DNA from: Paractinoplanes abujensis
GTDB lineage: Bacteria; Actinomycetota; Actinomycetes; Mycobacteriales; Micromonosporaceae
Assembly: GCF_014204895.1 (NCBI RefSeq)
Contig: NZ_JACHMF010000001.1
Location: 3,224,001-3,288,000, forward strand
DNA: 64,000 bases
Direction: 5' to 3'
Position 1 is the first letter of the stretch, and every line of letters begins with the position of its first letter. The position numbers and the translations under genes are program-made. This document shows positions 47,773 through 58,951 of the stretch, in pieces. The notes under the pieces were generated by a model, which saw only the letters and a list, made by a program, of their open reading frames with translations, was not told the DNA's origin and ran no database searches.

Positions 47773-49122
47773 TCAGCTGATCAGCGAGGGCTGCTGCGTG
47801 CTCGTCGTGCGCCGCGCGACCGAGGCCAGGATCTCGGCCGAACGCACCGACGTGTTGGACAGCAGCGACGACGAAATGCCGTGCGTGTGCTCGGTCCCGC
47901 CCTGCAGATAGACCCCGGCCCGTACGCGGGGACCCAGGTCCACCCGGTAGTCGCGGGCCACGACGACCTGACCGGCCTCGTCGCGCCGGCACTCGGCGGC
48001 CAGGTCGCCCAGCAGCGCGGCCGGGTCGGGCTGGCGGTAGCCGGTGGCGAAGACCACGGCGTCGGCCTCCAGCACCTGCCGCTCTCCGGTGATCATCGAC
48101 TCGACCACGGTGTGCACCTTGTCGCCCAGGCGGACGGCCTCGGTCACCTTGGACACGTTGAGCAGCCGCAGCCGCTCCTCGCCGCGCACCTTCTCCTGAT
48201 AGACCCGGCGGGACAGGTCCTCGATCAGGTCCTGGTCGACCACCGAGTAGTTGGTGTTGCCGTGGTAGTCGAGCATCATCTGCTTGACCTGCGCGGGCGC
48301 CGCGAAGAAGTCGTCCACGGCGGCAGGGTCGAAGATGCGGTTGGCGAAGGCGCTGTCGTCGGCCGGGCTGTAGCCGTACCGGGTGATCACCGCATTGACC
48401 TCGGCCTGCGGGAACTCGCGGTGCAGGTAGTCGACGGCCTCGGCCGCGCTCTGCCCGGCGCCGACCACCACGAACCGCTTGGACGAGGGGGCCTCGACCT
48501 TGAGCCGCTCGGCGCTGGGCAGCAGGTCGCGGGTGTGCCAGATGCGGTCGTCGGCGGTCACCCCGTCGGGCAGCCGCGGCGTGAGGCCGGTGCCCAGCAC
48601 CAGGTTGCGGGCCCGGTGCACCAGCGGCTCGGCGGCGCCGGTGACGTCGGCCGAGACCACGTCGAACCACGCCACGTCGCCGTCGTGCAGCACGGGCCGG
48701 ATCGCCACGACCTCACGGCCGTACGTGACGTCGCCGTCGACCAGCTCGGCCGCCCACTGCAGATAGTCGTGGAACTCCATGCGGGACGGGAAGAAGTTCT
48801 TCTGGTTGATGAAGTCGATCAGCCGGTCCCGGCTCTGCAGGTAGCACAGGAAGCTGAAGTCACTCTTCGGATTACGCAGGGTGACGAGGTCTTTGAGGAA
48901 CGAGACCTGCATCGTCGCGTCCTCGAGCAGCATCCCCCGATGCCAGCCGAATGCCCGTTGGCGCTCCACGAAGGCGGCGGTGACCGGGGGCGTCCCCGGC
49001 GTGCGCCGGCGCTCCGCGTTGTGTTCGGCGACCGCGATCGCCAAGGCCAGATTGGACGGACCGAACCCGACGCCGACCAGATCAAGAACGGACCGGTCGC
49101 CGTCGAAAGGTTCCTCTGACAT
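47773..49122 (-). CDS. L-ornithine N5-monooxygenase
   Basis: This is a 449-residue flavin-dependent N-hydroxylating monooxygenase of the SidA/PvdA/CchB family. The FAD motif is [12 protein letters not shown] (17-28), the substrate-side block is [15 protein letters not shown], the NADPH motif is [11 protein letters not shown] at about 220, and ATGY is at about 359. It makes N5-hydroxyornithine, the building block for modules with hydroxamate residues. It starts at ATG 49122, where family sequence begins (an upstream in-frame start at 49224 overlaps the promoter). Its stop is 43 bases before the NRPS start, so hydroxylase, NRPS and MbtH form one operon driven from the iron-box spacer. Confidence 0.95.
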   Translation of the reverse strand: MSEEPFDGDRSVLDLVGVGFGPSNLALAIAVAEHNAERRRTPGTPPVTAAFVERQRAFGWHRGMLLEDATMQVSFLKDLVTLRNPKSDFSFLCYLQSRDRLIDFINQKNFFPSRMEFHDYLQWAAELVDGDVTYGREVVAIRPVLHDGDVAWFDVVSADVTGAAEPLVHRARNLVLGTGLTPRLPDGVTADDRIWHTRDLLPSAERLKVEAPSSKRFVVVGAGQSAAEAVDYLHREFPQAEVNAVITRYGYSPADDSAFANRIFDPAAVDDFFAAPAQVKQMMLDYHGNTNYSVVDQDLIEDLSRRVYQEKVRGEERLRLLNVSKVTEAVRLGDKVHTVVESMITGERQVLEADAVVFATGYRQPDPAALLGDLAAECRRDEAGQVVVARDYRVDLGPRVRAGVYLQGGTEHTHGISSSLLSNTSVRSAEILASVARRTTSTQQPSLIS

Positions 49123-49216
49123 ACGTGTCCCATCACGTGGGCCGGGCATGCCCGGGGCGCGGATTCGACAGCCTTGTGAGCTGCGGGTACTCACACGAAT
49201 ACCCTGTGTGCCCAAG

Positions 49217-49237
49217 TTAGGCAAGGCTAACTATAGT
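49217..49237. promoter_or_regulatory. IdeR/DmdR-type iron box with overlapping -10
   Basis: TTAGGCAAGGCTAACTATA (49217-49235) matches 14 of 19 positions of the actinobacterial iron-repressor consensus, including the conserved TTAGG and AGGCTAAC. It overlaps TATAGT (49232-49237), a good -10 for the plus-strand formyltransferase, and lies 95 bases upstream of the monooxygenase start. Iron-loaded IdeR/DmdR would therefore switch off both directions. Confidence 0.75.
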
Positions 49238-49312
49238 ACGATCGCCATCGATCGTGAACACCCGGCCGGACGCCGTCCACCAGGGACGGTGACAACGAGG
49301 AGGACATCGCCC

Positions 49313-50260
49313 ATGCGGGTCACCATGTTCGGATACCAGACCTGGGGGCACCGCACCCTGCAGGCGCTGCTCGACTCCGAACACGAGGTGACGCTGGTCG
49401 TCACCCACCCCAGGAGCGACCACGCGTACGAGAAGATCTGGGACGACTCCGTGGCCGGCCTGGCCGAGCAGCACGGCGTGCCGGTGATCCTGCGTAACCG
49501 GCCCGACGACGACGAGCTGCTCGAGGCGCTCCAGGCGGCCGCCCCGGACGTCATCGTGGCCACCAACTGGCGCACGTGGATCCCGCCGAGCATCTACACG
49601 CTGCCCCGGCTGGGCACGCTCAACGTGCACGACTCGCTGCTGCCGGCCTACGCGGGCTTCTCACCCCTGATCTGGGCCCTGATCAACGGCGAGAAGGAGG
49701 TGGGAGTGACCGCGCACATGATGGACGAGACCCTCGACGCGGGCGACATCGTGCTGCAGCGCGCGGTCCCGGTCGGCCCCCGCGACACCACGACCGACCT
49801 GTTCCACCGCACGCTCGAGCTGTTCGGGCCGATCACCGTGGACGGCCTGGCCCTGCTCGCCTCGGGCCGCACCGACTGGGTCAAGCAGGACAGGTCGAAG
49901 GCCAGCTTCTTCCACAAGCGGGCCGACGAGGACTGCCGCATCGACTGGGGCTGGCCCGCGGAGGACCTCGACCGCCTCGTGCGGGCCCAGTGCGAGCCCT
50001 ACCCGAGCGCGTACACCTACCATCGGGGCCGCCGGCTGGAGATCCTCGCGGCCGAGGTGTCGACCGGCGTCTACGGCGGCACGCCCGGGCGCATCTTCTA
50101 CCGCGAGGGCGACGGCGTCGCGATCGTGGCCGGTGCCGACGCCCGCCACGGCCGCAACCACGCCCTGCTCGTGACCCGCGTCCGCACCGACGACGGCAGC
50201 GAGCTGGCCGCCCACGACTACTTCACGTCGATGGGCGGCTACCTCACGAACCAGGTCTAG
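49313..50260 (+). CDS. N5-hydroxyornithine formyltransferase (CchA-like)
   Basis: This is a 315-residue member of the methionyl-tRNA formyltransferase fold. The active-site block LNVHDSLLPAYAGFSPLIWA supplies catalytic Asn104 and His106, and LDAGDI supplies the catalytic Asp. It lacks the tRNA-recognition style of housekeeping Fmt, and its place in a hydroxamate locus marks it as the enzyme that moves a formyl group from formyl-tetrahydrofolate to N5-hydroxyornithine, as in coelichelin synthesis. GAGGAGG precedes ATG 49313. It is divergent from the hydroxylase-NRPS operon across the iron box, and its 3' end overlaps the convergent cupin gene by four bases. Confidence 0.92.
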   Translation: MRVTMFGYQTWGHRTLQALLDSEHEVTLVVTHPRSDHAYEKIWDDSVAGLAEQHGVPVILRNRPDDDELLEALQAAAPDVIVATNWRTWIPPSIYTLPRLGTLNVHDSLLPAYAGFSPLIWALINGEKEVGVTAHMMDETLDAGDIVLQRAVPVGPRDTTTDLFHRTLELFGPITVDGLALLASGRTDWVKQDRSKASFFHKRADEDCRIDWGWPAEDLDRLVRAQCEPYPSAYTYHRGRRLEILAAEVSTGVYGGTPGRIFYREGDGVAIVAGADARHGRNHALLVTRVRTDDGSELAAHDYFTSMGGYLTNQV

Positions 50261-50757
50261 ATGAACTCGCTGCGGTAGTCCGCGGCGAGCTCGGCCGCAC
50301 GGCGGCGGCGCTGCATCAGCTCGTCCTGAGTGAGCTGCGGCGGCGGGGCGTCCGCGCCGGCGATGACGTCGCCGATGCGCAGGAAGTACTCGTCCTGGCC
50401 GGCCGGGGTGCACATGCAGAGCATCCGGGCCGGCGCGCCGGAGACGTTGCGGAAGTTGTGCGGCGCGTTGGCCGGGATGTTGATCGTCGACCCCGCCCGT
50501 ACGGTGTGCTTCTCGCCGCGGAACATGAACTCGATCTCGCCTTCGAGGATCGTGAACATCTCCTCGAAGTCGTGCCGGTGCGGGGGCGGGCCGCCGCCGT
50601 CGGGCACCCGCATGTCGATCAGGCAGTACCGGCCGTTCGTCTGCTCGCCGGTGATCAGCATGGCGTACGTGTTGCCGACCAGCGAGACGTAGGTCGTGCC
50701 CGGATCGCCGGGGTCGGCCACGGTCAGCGACCGGGACAGATCATCGTCGGGAATCAT
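50257..50757 (-). CDS. Cupin domain protein
   Basis: This is a 166-residue single-domain cupin. The metal-binding motif PPPHRHDFEEMFTILEGEIE (about 58-77) has two His and Glu, and the second motif IPANAPHNFRN (about 93-103) has the last His. Many such proteins are dioxygenases, isomerases or ligand-binding partners. Its ATG overlaps the stop of the dehydrogenase gene (ATGA), so they form an operon. A role in siderophore metabolism is not indicated because it is convergent to that locus. Confidence 0.88.
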   Translation of the reverse strand: MIPDDDLSRSLTVADPGDPGTTYVSLVGNTYAMLITGEQTNGRYCLIDMRVPDGGGPPPHRHDFEEMFTILEGEIEFMFRGEKHTVRAGSTINIPANAPHNFRNVSGAPARMLCMCTPAGQDEYFLRIGDVIAGADAPPPQLTQDELMQRRRRAAELAADYRSEFI

Positions 50758-51692
50758 GCGGCGGCCCCGACCGTGACGACGACCTTGCCGCCGGGCAGGG
50801 TCCCCGCGAGGGCGTCGGCGTGCACGGCGGGCAGCTCGGCCAGGGGCACCCGCCGGGCCACCTCGACCCGCAGCTCACCCTTGTCGACCAGCCCGGCCAG
50901 GTGAGCCAGCTGGTCGGCGTCGCTGCGCACGAAGAGATCGATTCCCCGTACGCCGCGGGCCTCATCACTGGGGGCGGGCATCCACACCGTGGTGTTGACC
51001 AGGACGCCGCCGTCGCGGATCAGCCCGGCCAGCGCGGCCAGCTGCTCGGGGGCGACCGGGGCCAGGTTGAGCACCACGTCGACCGGCGCCACCCCGCCGG
51101 TGCCGTCGTGCCCGACGACCTCGTCGGCCCCGGCCGTCCTGACCCGCTCGGCGCTGCGCGGACCGGCCACCCCGATCACGTACGCCCCGGCCTGCCCGGC
51201 CAGCTGTACCGCGTAGTCGCCGACCGCACCGCCGGCGCCGTTGACCAGCACGCGCTGCCCGGCCGTCAGCCCGGCGTGGTCGAACAGGGCCTGCCACGCG
51301 GTCAGGCCGACCGTCGGCAGCGCGGCCGCGTCGGGCAGCGGGATGCTCGTGGGCGCGGCGGCCAGGATCTCCGCCGGGGCCAGCACGTACTCGGCGGACG
51401 CGCCGGTGCCGGTCATGGGCAGGAAGCCGATCACCCGGTCGCCCGCCGCGACGCCCTCGACGCCCTCGCCCAGCGCGTCGACCGTGCCGGAGACGTCGAT
51501 GCCGGGGGTGTGCGGCAGCGCCACCGGGATCGGACCTTGCATGAAGCCGCCGCGGATGTTGCCGTCGACCCCGTTGAACGACGTGCCGGCGACCCGGATC
51601 CGCACCTGCCCGGCGCCCGGCTCGGGCCGCCCGACGTCCTCGTAGCGCAGGACGGACGGGTCGCCGTACTCGTGGAAACGCACTGCCTTCAT
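50754..51692 (-). CDS. MDR family NADP-dependent oxidoreductase (quinone oxidoreductase-like)
   Basis: This is a 312-residue medium-chain reductase. The GroES-like N-domain starts MKAVRFHEYGDPSVLRYEDV, and the cofactor-binding segment is VLVNGAGGAVGDYAVQLA (about 147-165). It has no zinc-binding cysteines. ATG 51692 is the family start; the frame extends upstream to 51746 without homology. It is the first gene of a two-gene operon with the cupin. A 16-base perfect palindrome lies 60 bases upstream, a probable operator for a regulator not encoded next door. Confidence 0.9.
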   Translation of the reverse strand: MKAVRFHEYGDPSVLRYEDVGRPEPGAGQVRIRVAGTSFNGVDGNIRGGFMQGPIPVALPHTPGIDVSGTVDALGEGVEGVAAGDRVIGFLPMTGTGASAEYVLAPAEILAAAPTSIPLPDAAALPTVGLTAWQALFDHAGLTAGQRVLVNGAGGAVGDYAVQLAGQAGAYVIGVAGPRSAERVRTAGADEVVGHDGTGGVAPVDVVLNLAPVAPEQLAALAGLIRDGGVLVNTTVWMPAPSDEARGVRGIDLFVRSDADQLAHLAGLVDKGELRVEVARRVPLAELPAVHADALAGTLPGGKVVVTVGAAA

Positions 51693-51751
51693 CGGATCCT
51701 CTTCCTCGACGTCAGATGCTTTGAACTCGAAGCACTTCCCGAGCATACGAC

Positions 51752-51767
51752 GCTACGAATTCGTAGC
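51752..51767. promoter_or_regulatory. Perfect 16-base palindrome upstream of the oxidoreductase/cupin operon
   Basis: GCTACGAATTCGTAGC is fully self-complementary and lies 60 bases upstream of the oxidoreductase start, about where a repressor would overlap the promoter. Symmetry and position suggest a TetR, MarR or HxlR-type site, but no regulator is adjacent. Confidence 0.45.
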
Positions 51768-51924
51768 AACCGTTTGTGAGCGACGCCTCAACCACTGCGC
51801 CGGCCCGGCCCGTTCAGCCTGACCCGAACCGGCGGCCGGATGAAGGCCATACCTATCCAGGGACTGACAGTCCGAGGATGCAGGAACGACGGACCGGATC
51901 GACGGACGTTGTATCGTCTCGCGC

Positions 51925-53943
<2,019 letters not shown>

Positions 53944-53969
53944 ACGCCGCGGGCGGCTAAATTGCTGGG

Positions 53970-55331
53970 ATGGACGGATATATCCAGGCGACGCTGACCA
54001 AGGCGGAAAAGGGCGGGGCGCACCCGGCCGAGCTGGCGGCGCTGCGCCGGCGCCTCGAGCAACTCGACGAGCCCCGCGCCGGCCTGCTCCCCGGCTCCGA
54101 GCTCGAGCCGCTGCGCGACGTGACCGATCTGGAGCAGCTGCCCGAGCCGCCGGCCGAGCAGGCCCGCGAGATCCTCGACCGGCTGGTGGTGGTCAAGCTC
54201 AACGGCGGGCTCGGCACCAGCATGGGCCTGACCGGGCCCAAGTCGCTGCTCGAGGTCAAGCCGGGCACGAGCTTCCTCGACGTCGTGGCCCAGCAGGTGC
54301 TGGCCGTCCGCCGGCAGTACGGCGTCCGGCTGCCGCTGTTGCTGATGAACTCGGTCATCACCCGCGGGCCGTCGCTGGCCGTCCTCGACCGCTACGACGA
54401 GCTGCGCGAGCAGGACACGCCGCGCGACTTCCTGCAGGGCCGCGAGCCCAAGCTGCGCGCCGACGACCGGCAGCCGGTGGAGTGGCCGGCCGAGCCGGAG
54501 CTGGAGTGGTGCCCGCCCGGGCACGGTGACCTCTACACCGCTCTGGCCGCCACGGGCACCCTCGATCGGCTGCTCGACGCCGGGCTGCGCTGGTGTTTCG
54601 TGTCGAACTCGGACAACCTCGGAGCCACTGTCGACGTCCGCATCGCGGCCTGGATCGCCGCCCACGAGATCCCGTTCGCGATGGAGGCCGTCCGCGGCAC
54701 CGCCGCCGACCGTAAGGGCGGGCACCTGGCCCGGCACGACGGCCGGGTCGTGGTGCGGGAGACCGCGCAGGTGCCCGAGGGCGACGACTCGTTCGGCGAT
54801 GTCGAGCGCTGGCGCTACTACAACACCAACAACCTGTGGATCGACCTGCGCGCGCTGCACGACCTGCAGGCCGCGGACCCGGCGGCGCCCGCGCTCCCGC
54901 TGATCGTCAACCGCAAGACCGTCGACCCCAAAGACCCTTCCAGTACGCCGGTGATCCAGCTCGAGACGGCGATGGGCGCGGCGATCGGGTCGATCCCCGG
55001 TGCGCAGCCGGTGCTCGTGCCGCGCACCCGGTTCGCGCCCGTCAAGACCACCGACGACCTGCTGGTGGTGCGTTCGGACGCCTACGAGCTGACCGACGAC
55101 GGCCGGATGGTCCCCACGTACGACGGCCCGGGCCCGGTCGTGACGCTCGACCCGGAGCACTACAAGCTCATGCCCGGCTTCGAGAAGCGGTTCCCGGCCG
55201 GCCCGCCGTCGCTGCGCGGGGCCACCCGCCTGGTCGTCGAGGGCGACGTCACGTTCGGTGCGAACGTGGTCGTGACGGGTGAGGCCGCGGTGACCGGCCC
55301 GCGGCACATCGACGACGGCGCCACCCTCTAG
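53970..55331 (+). CDS. UTP-glucose-1-phosphate uridylyltransferase (eukaryotic-type UDPGP family)
   Basis: This is a 453-residue enzyme of the UDPGP family rather than the bacterial GalU family. The nucleotide-binding signature is VVVKLNGGLGTSMGLTGPKS (about 72-91), with the downstream blocks LEWCPPGHGDLYTAL and VSNSDNLGATVD (the metal-binding Asp), and a beta-helical C-terminus. It makes UDP-glucose for glycan and trehalose synthesis. It begins 26 bases after the kinase stop, so the two may be co-transcribed. Confidence 0.93.
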   Translation: MDGYIQATLTKAEKGGAHPAELAALRRRLEQLDEPRAGLLPGSELEPLRDVTDLEQLPEPPAEQAREILDRLVVVKLNGGLGTSMGLTGPKSLLEVKPGTSFLDVVAQQVLAVRRQYGVRLPLLLMNSVITRGPSLAVLDRYDELREQDTPRDFLQGREPKLRADDRQPVEWPAEPELEWCPPGHGDLYTALAATGTLDRLLDAGLRWCFVSNSDNLGATVDVRIAAWIAAHEIPFAMEAVRGTAADRKGGHLARHDGRVVVRETAQVPEGDDSFGDVERWRYYNTNNLWIDLRALHDLQAADPAAPALPLIVNRKTVDPKDPSSTPVIQLETAMGAAIGSIPGAQPVLVPRTRFAPVKTTDDLLVVRSDAYELTDDGRMVPTYDGPGPVVTLDPEHYKLMPGFEKRFPAGPPSLRGATRLVVEGDVTFGANVVVTGEAAVTGPRHIDDGATL

Positions 55332-55364
55332 ATTCATCCCATCATCCCATGATTTGCTGGCGGG

Positions 55365-56552
55365 GTGACCACGACCGTCTCCGCCCCACCCCGGCTGCAC
55401 CGCGGCATCCTGCTCGCCGTCGCCCTGACCGCCCTCAACCTGCGCACCGCCGTCACCGGGTTCAGCGTGCTGACCGGCGAAGCCGGGGCCGACCTGCGGT
55501 TCGGGCCGGTGGTGACGGGCGCCATCGGCACGATCGTGACCGCCTGTTTCGCCGTGGCCGCGTTCGCCGCCCCTCCCCTGGCCCGCCGCCTCGGGCTGGA
55601 ACGGGCGGCGGCGATCGCGGTCACCGCCACCACCGCCGGCATCCTGCTGCGGGCCGTCGCCTGGTCGCCCAGCTTCCTGATCGTGGCCACCGTGATCGCC
55701 TTCGCCGGGGTGGGCGCGTCCAACGTCATCCTCATCCCGATCGTGAAGCAGCACTTCGGCGAGCGGCTGCACACGATCAGCACCATGTACATGGTGTTGC
55801 TGCAGGTCGGGCAGCTGGCGGCGCCACTGCTGGCGCTGCCGCTGGCGCACGCCTACGGCTGGCGCGTGGCCGCGGGCGGCTGGGCGGCCGTGACCGCGGT
55901 CGCGGCGGTCCTCTGGTTCGTCACGGTCCCGTTCTCCCGCGGCAGCGCGGCGCCGGCTCCGGCTCCGGCGGCCCCGCTGTCCTGGCGGACCCCGCTCGTG
56001 CTGGGCCTGATCGGGCTGATGGCGATGACCACCCTGCACGTCTACACGCTGGTCACCTGGTTCCCGGCCATGCTGGAGGACGCCGGGCTGAGCTCGACGG
56101 CGAGCGCGCTGCTGCTGTCCTGGTTCGCCGGGCTGGGCCTGATCGCCGCCTTCGTCGTGCCCCCGCTGACCAAGCGCCTGCGCAGCCCGTACCCGATCGT
56201 CGTGGTCTGCGCGGCCCTGATGGCCATGGGCTATGCGGGCATGCTGACCGCCCCGGCCGCCGGCGCGTTCGTCTGGGCCACGGCCTTCGGCCTCGGGGTG
56301 AGCACGTTCCCGCTCTGCCTGACCCTGATCGGCGCCCGCGCGGCCGACCCGCAGAGCGCCTCCCGGCTGTCCGGCCTGGTGCAGGGCGTCGGCTACGGCA
56401 TCGGCTGCGCGGGCCCGCTCGCCCTGGGCGCGATCCACCAGGCCACCGGCGGCTGGAACGCCACGTACGGGCTGCTCGCGGCCACGCTGCTGATCACCCT
56501 CGGCGCCGGCTGGGCCGCGTGCCGGCCGGTTAGGCTGCAGCGTGCCCATTGA
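55365..56552 (+). CDS. MFS transporter, CynX/NimT-like
   Basis: This is a 395-residue protein with 12 predicted membrane spans. The first span has the family hallmark ALNLRTAVTGFSVL, and SGLVQGVGYGIGCAGPLALG is typical of the cyanate/nitroimidazole transporter branch. Substrate unknown. The start is GTG 55365; the gene overlaps the downstream GntR gene by 11 bases, forming a coupled run with GntR and a methyltransferase. This MFS-GntR pairing is common and suggests the regulator senses the transported compound. Confidence 0.92.
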   Translation: MTTTVSAPPRLHRGILLAVALTALNLRTAVTGFSVLTGEAGADLRFGPVVTGAIGTIVTACFAVAAFAAPPLARRLGLERAAAIAVTATTAGILLRAVAWSPSFLIVATVIAFAGVGASNVILIPIVKQHFGERLHTISTMYMVLLQVGQLAAPLLALPLAHAYGWRVAAGGWAAVTAVAAVLWFVTVPFSRGSAAPAPAPAAPLSWRTPLVLGLIGLMAMTTLHVYTLVTWFPAMLEDAGLSSTASALLLSWFAGLGLIAAFVVPPLTKRLRSPYPIVVVCAALMAMGYAGMLTAPAAGAFVWATAFGLGVSTFPLCLTLIGARAADPQSASRLSGLVQGVGYGIGCAGPLALGAIHQATGGWNATYGLLAATLLITLGAGWAACRPVRLQRAH

Positions 56553-57207
56553 TCGCGCCGGCCTCGGCACCCAGGTCACGGAGCTGTTCCGGGCCCAGAT
56601 CACCGAGGGCGCCTGGCCCGTCGGCAGCAAGATCCCGACCGAGCCCGAGCTGGTCGAGTGGAGCGGCGCCGGCCGCAACACGGTCCGCGAGGCCGTCGGC
56701 TCGCTCGTGCAAGCCGGCATCCTGCGGCGCGAGCAGGGCCGCGGCACCTTCGTGGTGTCCACGTCCGAGCTGCGTTCCTCGGTCACCCGGCAGGCCGCGG
56801 TCACGTCCCGCCGCGACAGCCTGGAGCTGCGGCTGGCCCTGGACGCCGCCTCGGCCCGGATCGCCGCCACCCGCCGCACCCCGGCCGACAACGACCACCT
56901 GCGCAGGCTGCTCGACGACCGCACGGCCGCCTGGACCTCCGACGACCTGCACGAGCGCGTACGGGCCGACTCGGCCCTGCACCGCGCGGTGGTCGCGGCC
57001 ACCCACAACCCGCTGCTGCAGGACGTCTACGAAGGACTGCTCGGCGTCTTCGAGGAGGTGCAGCTGCACGACGTGGCGGGCGCGACCGACGACCTGGCCC
57101 AGCTGCACGCCGACCTGGTCGCGGCCATCGTCGCGGCCGACCCCGACCGGGCCGCGGCCACCATGTCGGCCCTGCTCCAGCCGATGATCAACCAGGAGTC
57201 GCCATGA
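56542..57207 (+). CDS. GntR/FadR family transcriptional regulator
   Basis: This is a 221-residue regulator. The winged helix spans residues 8-75 (GSKIPTEPELVEWSGAGRNT then VREAVGSLVQAGILRREQGR). The all-helical FCD domain from about 90 has DSALHRAVVAATHNPLL and a late QLHADLVAAI, supplying the metal-binding His residues. It starts with GTG inside the end of the transporter gene and overlaps the methyltransferase start by four bases. Confidence 0.92.
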   Translation: MPIDRAGLGTQVTELFRAQITEGAWPVGSKIPTEPELVEWSGAGRNTVREAVGSLVQAGILRREQGRGTFVVSTSELRSSVTRQAAVTSRRDSLELRLALDAASARIAATRRTPADNDHLRRLLDDRTAAWTSDDLHERVRADSALHRAVVAATHNPLLQDVYEGLLGVFEEVQLHDVAGATDDLAQLHADLVAAIVAADPDRAAATMSALLQPMINQESP

Positions 57208-57971
57208 CGAACCGGGCCCTCACCTTCGGCGCGATCGCCCAGGCCTACGAGCGGTTCCGCCCCGGCTATCCCCCGGAGCTGCTCGACGTCGTCGCCGGCT
57301 ACGCCGGCCGGCCGATCACCGCGGCCCTCGAGATCGGCGCCGGCACCGGCAAGGCGACCCGCCTGCTCGCCGGGCGGGTGGGCACCGTGACGGCGGTCGA
57401 GCCCGACGAGGCCATGCTGACCGAGTTGCGCAAACACGTGCCCGCCAACGTCGAGACGGCCTCCGCCACGTTCGAGAGCTTCCGGCCCCGCCGCCACTAC
57501 GACCTGGTCTACGCGGCGGCCGCCCTGCACTGGACCGAGCCGCACGGCCGCTGGCAGCGCGTGGCCCGGATGCTCGGGCCCGGTGGCGTCTTCGCCTCGT
57601 TCGGCGGCCCGCTGCGCCTGGCCGACCCGGCCCTCGACGAGGCCGTCAGCCGGGCCCGCCGGCCCTTTCTGGACAGTGACGACGCCCCGATCCCGGCCGG
57701 TCCGTGGCCCGACGACGAACTCCGGGCGTCGCCGTGGTTCACCGACGTCCAGCCGTTCACCATCGAGCGCCGCCTGTCGGTGAGCGCCGCCGACTACGTC
57801 GGTCACCTGTCGACGGTGTCGGCCTACTTGGCGCTGCCGCTTCCCGTACGGGAGCGGGTGTACGAAAGCGTCGCGCGGGTGCTGCCCGCCACGGTCGATC
57901 TCGTCGCCGACATCACCGGCGTCCTCGCCCGCTCGGCCCGGGACGGAGACGGTCAGCCGGGGCACGCCTGA
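57204..57971 (+). CDS. Class I SAM-dependent methyltransferase
   Basis: This is a 255-residue methyltransferase. Motif I is ALEIGAGTGKATRLL (about 41-55), followed by VTAVEPDEAML and the YDLVYAAAALHWTEPHGRW block typical of the Methyltransf_11/25 type. Its start (ATGA) overlaps the GntR stop. The substrate is unknown; tight coupling to a transporter and regulator suggests a resistance or modification role. Confidence 0.92.
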   Translation: MTNRALTFGAIAQAYERFRPGYPPELLDVVAGYAGRPITAALEIGAGTGKATRLLAGRVGTVTAVEPDEAMLTELRKHVPANVETASATFESFRPRRHYDLVYAAAALHWTEPHGRWQRVARMLGPGGVFASFGGPLRLADPALDEAVSRARRPFLDSDDAPIPAGPWPDDELRASPWFTDVQPFTIERRLSVSAADYVGHLSTVSAYLALPLPVRERVYESVARVLPATVDLVADITGVLARSARDGDGQPGHA

Positions 57972-58003
57972 CCCATCGGAGCGGGGGCGCTTAGGCTGCG
58001 GGC

Positions 58004-58936
58004 ATGGTGGTCACCTCCGGCCCGGACCGGGCGCGGGCCGGCGGGCTCGGGCTGCTGCAGGTCAGCGCGGCCGGGGTGTTGTGGGGCACGGGCGGCCTGG
58101 CGGTCACTCTGCTGCACGAGCGCGACGGGCTCGGCGCCATGACCGTGAGCGCGTGGCGGATGCTGCTGGCCGCCGTGGCGCTGGCCGGGTTCGCCGCGCT
58201 GACCCGGCGTACGGCAACCGCACGGGAACTGCTGCGCCGGCGCCCCGGCCGGACCATCGCCGTGGGCTGCGGCACCGCGGCCTATCAGGGTCTCTACTTC
58301 GTGTCGGTGCTGCTGGCCGGGGTGAGCGTCGCGACAGTCGTCTCGCTGGGGCTCGCGCCGATCCTGGCCGCGGTCCACGAGCACGTGCGGGCGGGCACCC
58401 GGCCCGCCCTGCGCCAGGTCGCGGTGCTGCTGGCCGCGCTGATCGGACTCGTGCTGATCAGCGTGACCGCGGGTCACGGCACCGGCGGCGGCGACTCCCC
58501 CTACCTGGGGCTGGCCCTCGCCGTGGCGGCCGGCATCACGTACGCGGCCACCACCGTGCTGGGCCACTCCCTGGCCCGGCGCACCGACCCGGTCACGCTG
58601 ACCACCTGCACCACCACCGTCGGCGCGGTGGCCTTGGCTCCTTTCCTGGTGATCGCGGCCGTCGCCGGGCAACCGGCGGCCGGCACCAGCCTGCCGTCGC
58701 TGGCCCTGCTCGCCTATCTCGGCCTGGCCACCATGGCCCTGGCCTACGGCCTGCTCTACGCGGGCCTGCGCACCACCAGCGGCTCCGCGGCCACGATCGC
58801 CACCCTGCTCGAACCGGTGGCGGCCGCCCTGCTCGCCGCCACCCTGCTCCACGAGCGCCTGCCCTGGCCCGCCGTCGTCGGCGGCGTCCTGATCCTGGCC
58901 GCGGTGGCCGCACTGCGCCCCGCCCGGCGCGGGTGA
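58004..58936 (+). CDS. EamA/DMT family transporter
   Basis: This is a 310-residue protein with ten predicted spans in two EamA repeats (about 15-145 and 165-305). VSAAGVLWGTGGLAVTLL opens repeat one and GLALAVAAGITYAATTVLG opens repeat two; each ends with the conserved Glu-Pro-like segment (TLLEPVAAALLAATLLHERL in the second). It probably exports metabolites or amino acids. It lies 32 bases after the methyltransferase. Confidence 0.92.
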   Translation: MVVTSGPDRARAGGLGLLQVSAAGVLWGTGGLAVTLLHERDGLGAMTVSAWRMLLAAVALAGFAALTRRTATARELLRRRPGRTIAVGCGTAAYQGLYFVSVLLAGVSVATVVSLGLAPILAAVHEHVRAGTRPALRQVAVLLAALIGLVLISVTAGHGTGGGDSPYLGLALAVAAGITYAATTVLGHSLARRTDPVTLTTCTTTVGAVALAPFLVIAAVAGQPAAGTSLPSLALLAYLGLATMALAYGLLYAGLRTTSGSAATIATLLEPVAAALLAATLLHERLPWPAVVGGVLILAAVAALRPARRG

Positions 58937-58951
58937 CACGCCGACCCTACG

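Noticed and set aside
47773..49224. Longer start (49224) for the ornithine monooxygenase
   Set aside because: The extra 34 residues have no homology and their codons overlap the iron box and promoter; ATG 49122 matches the family start.
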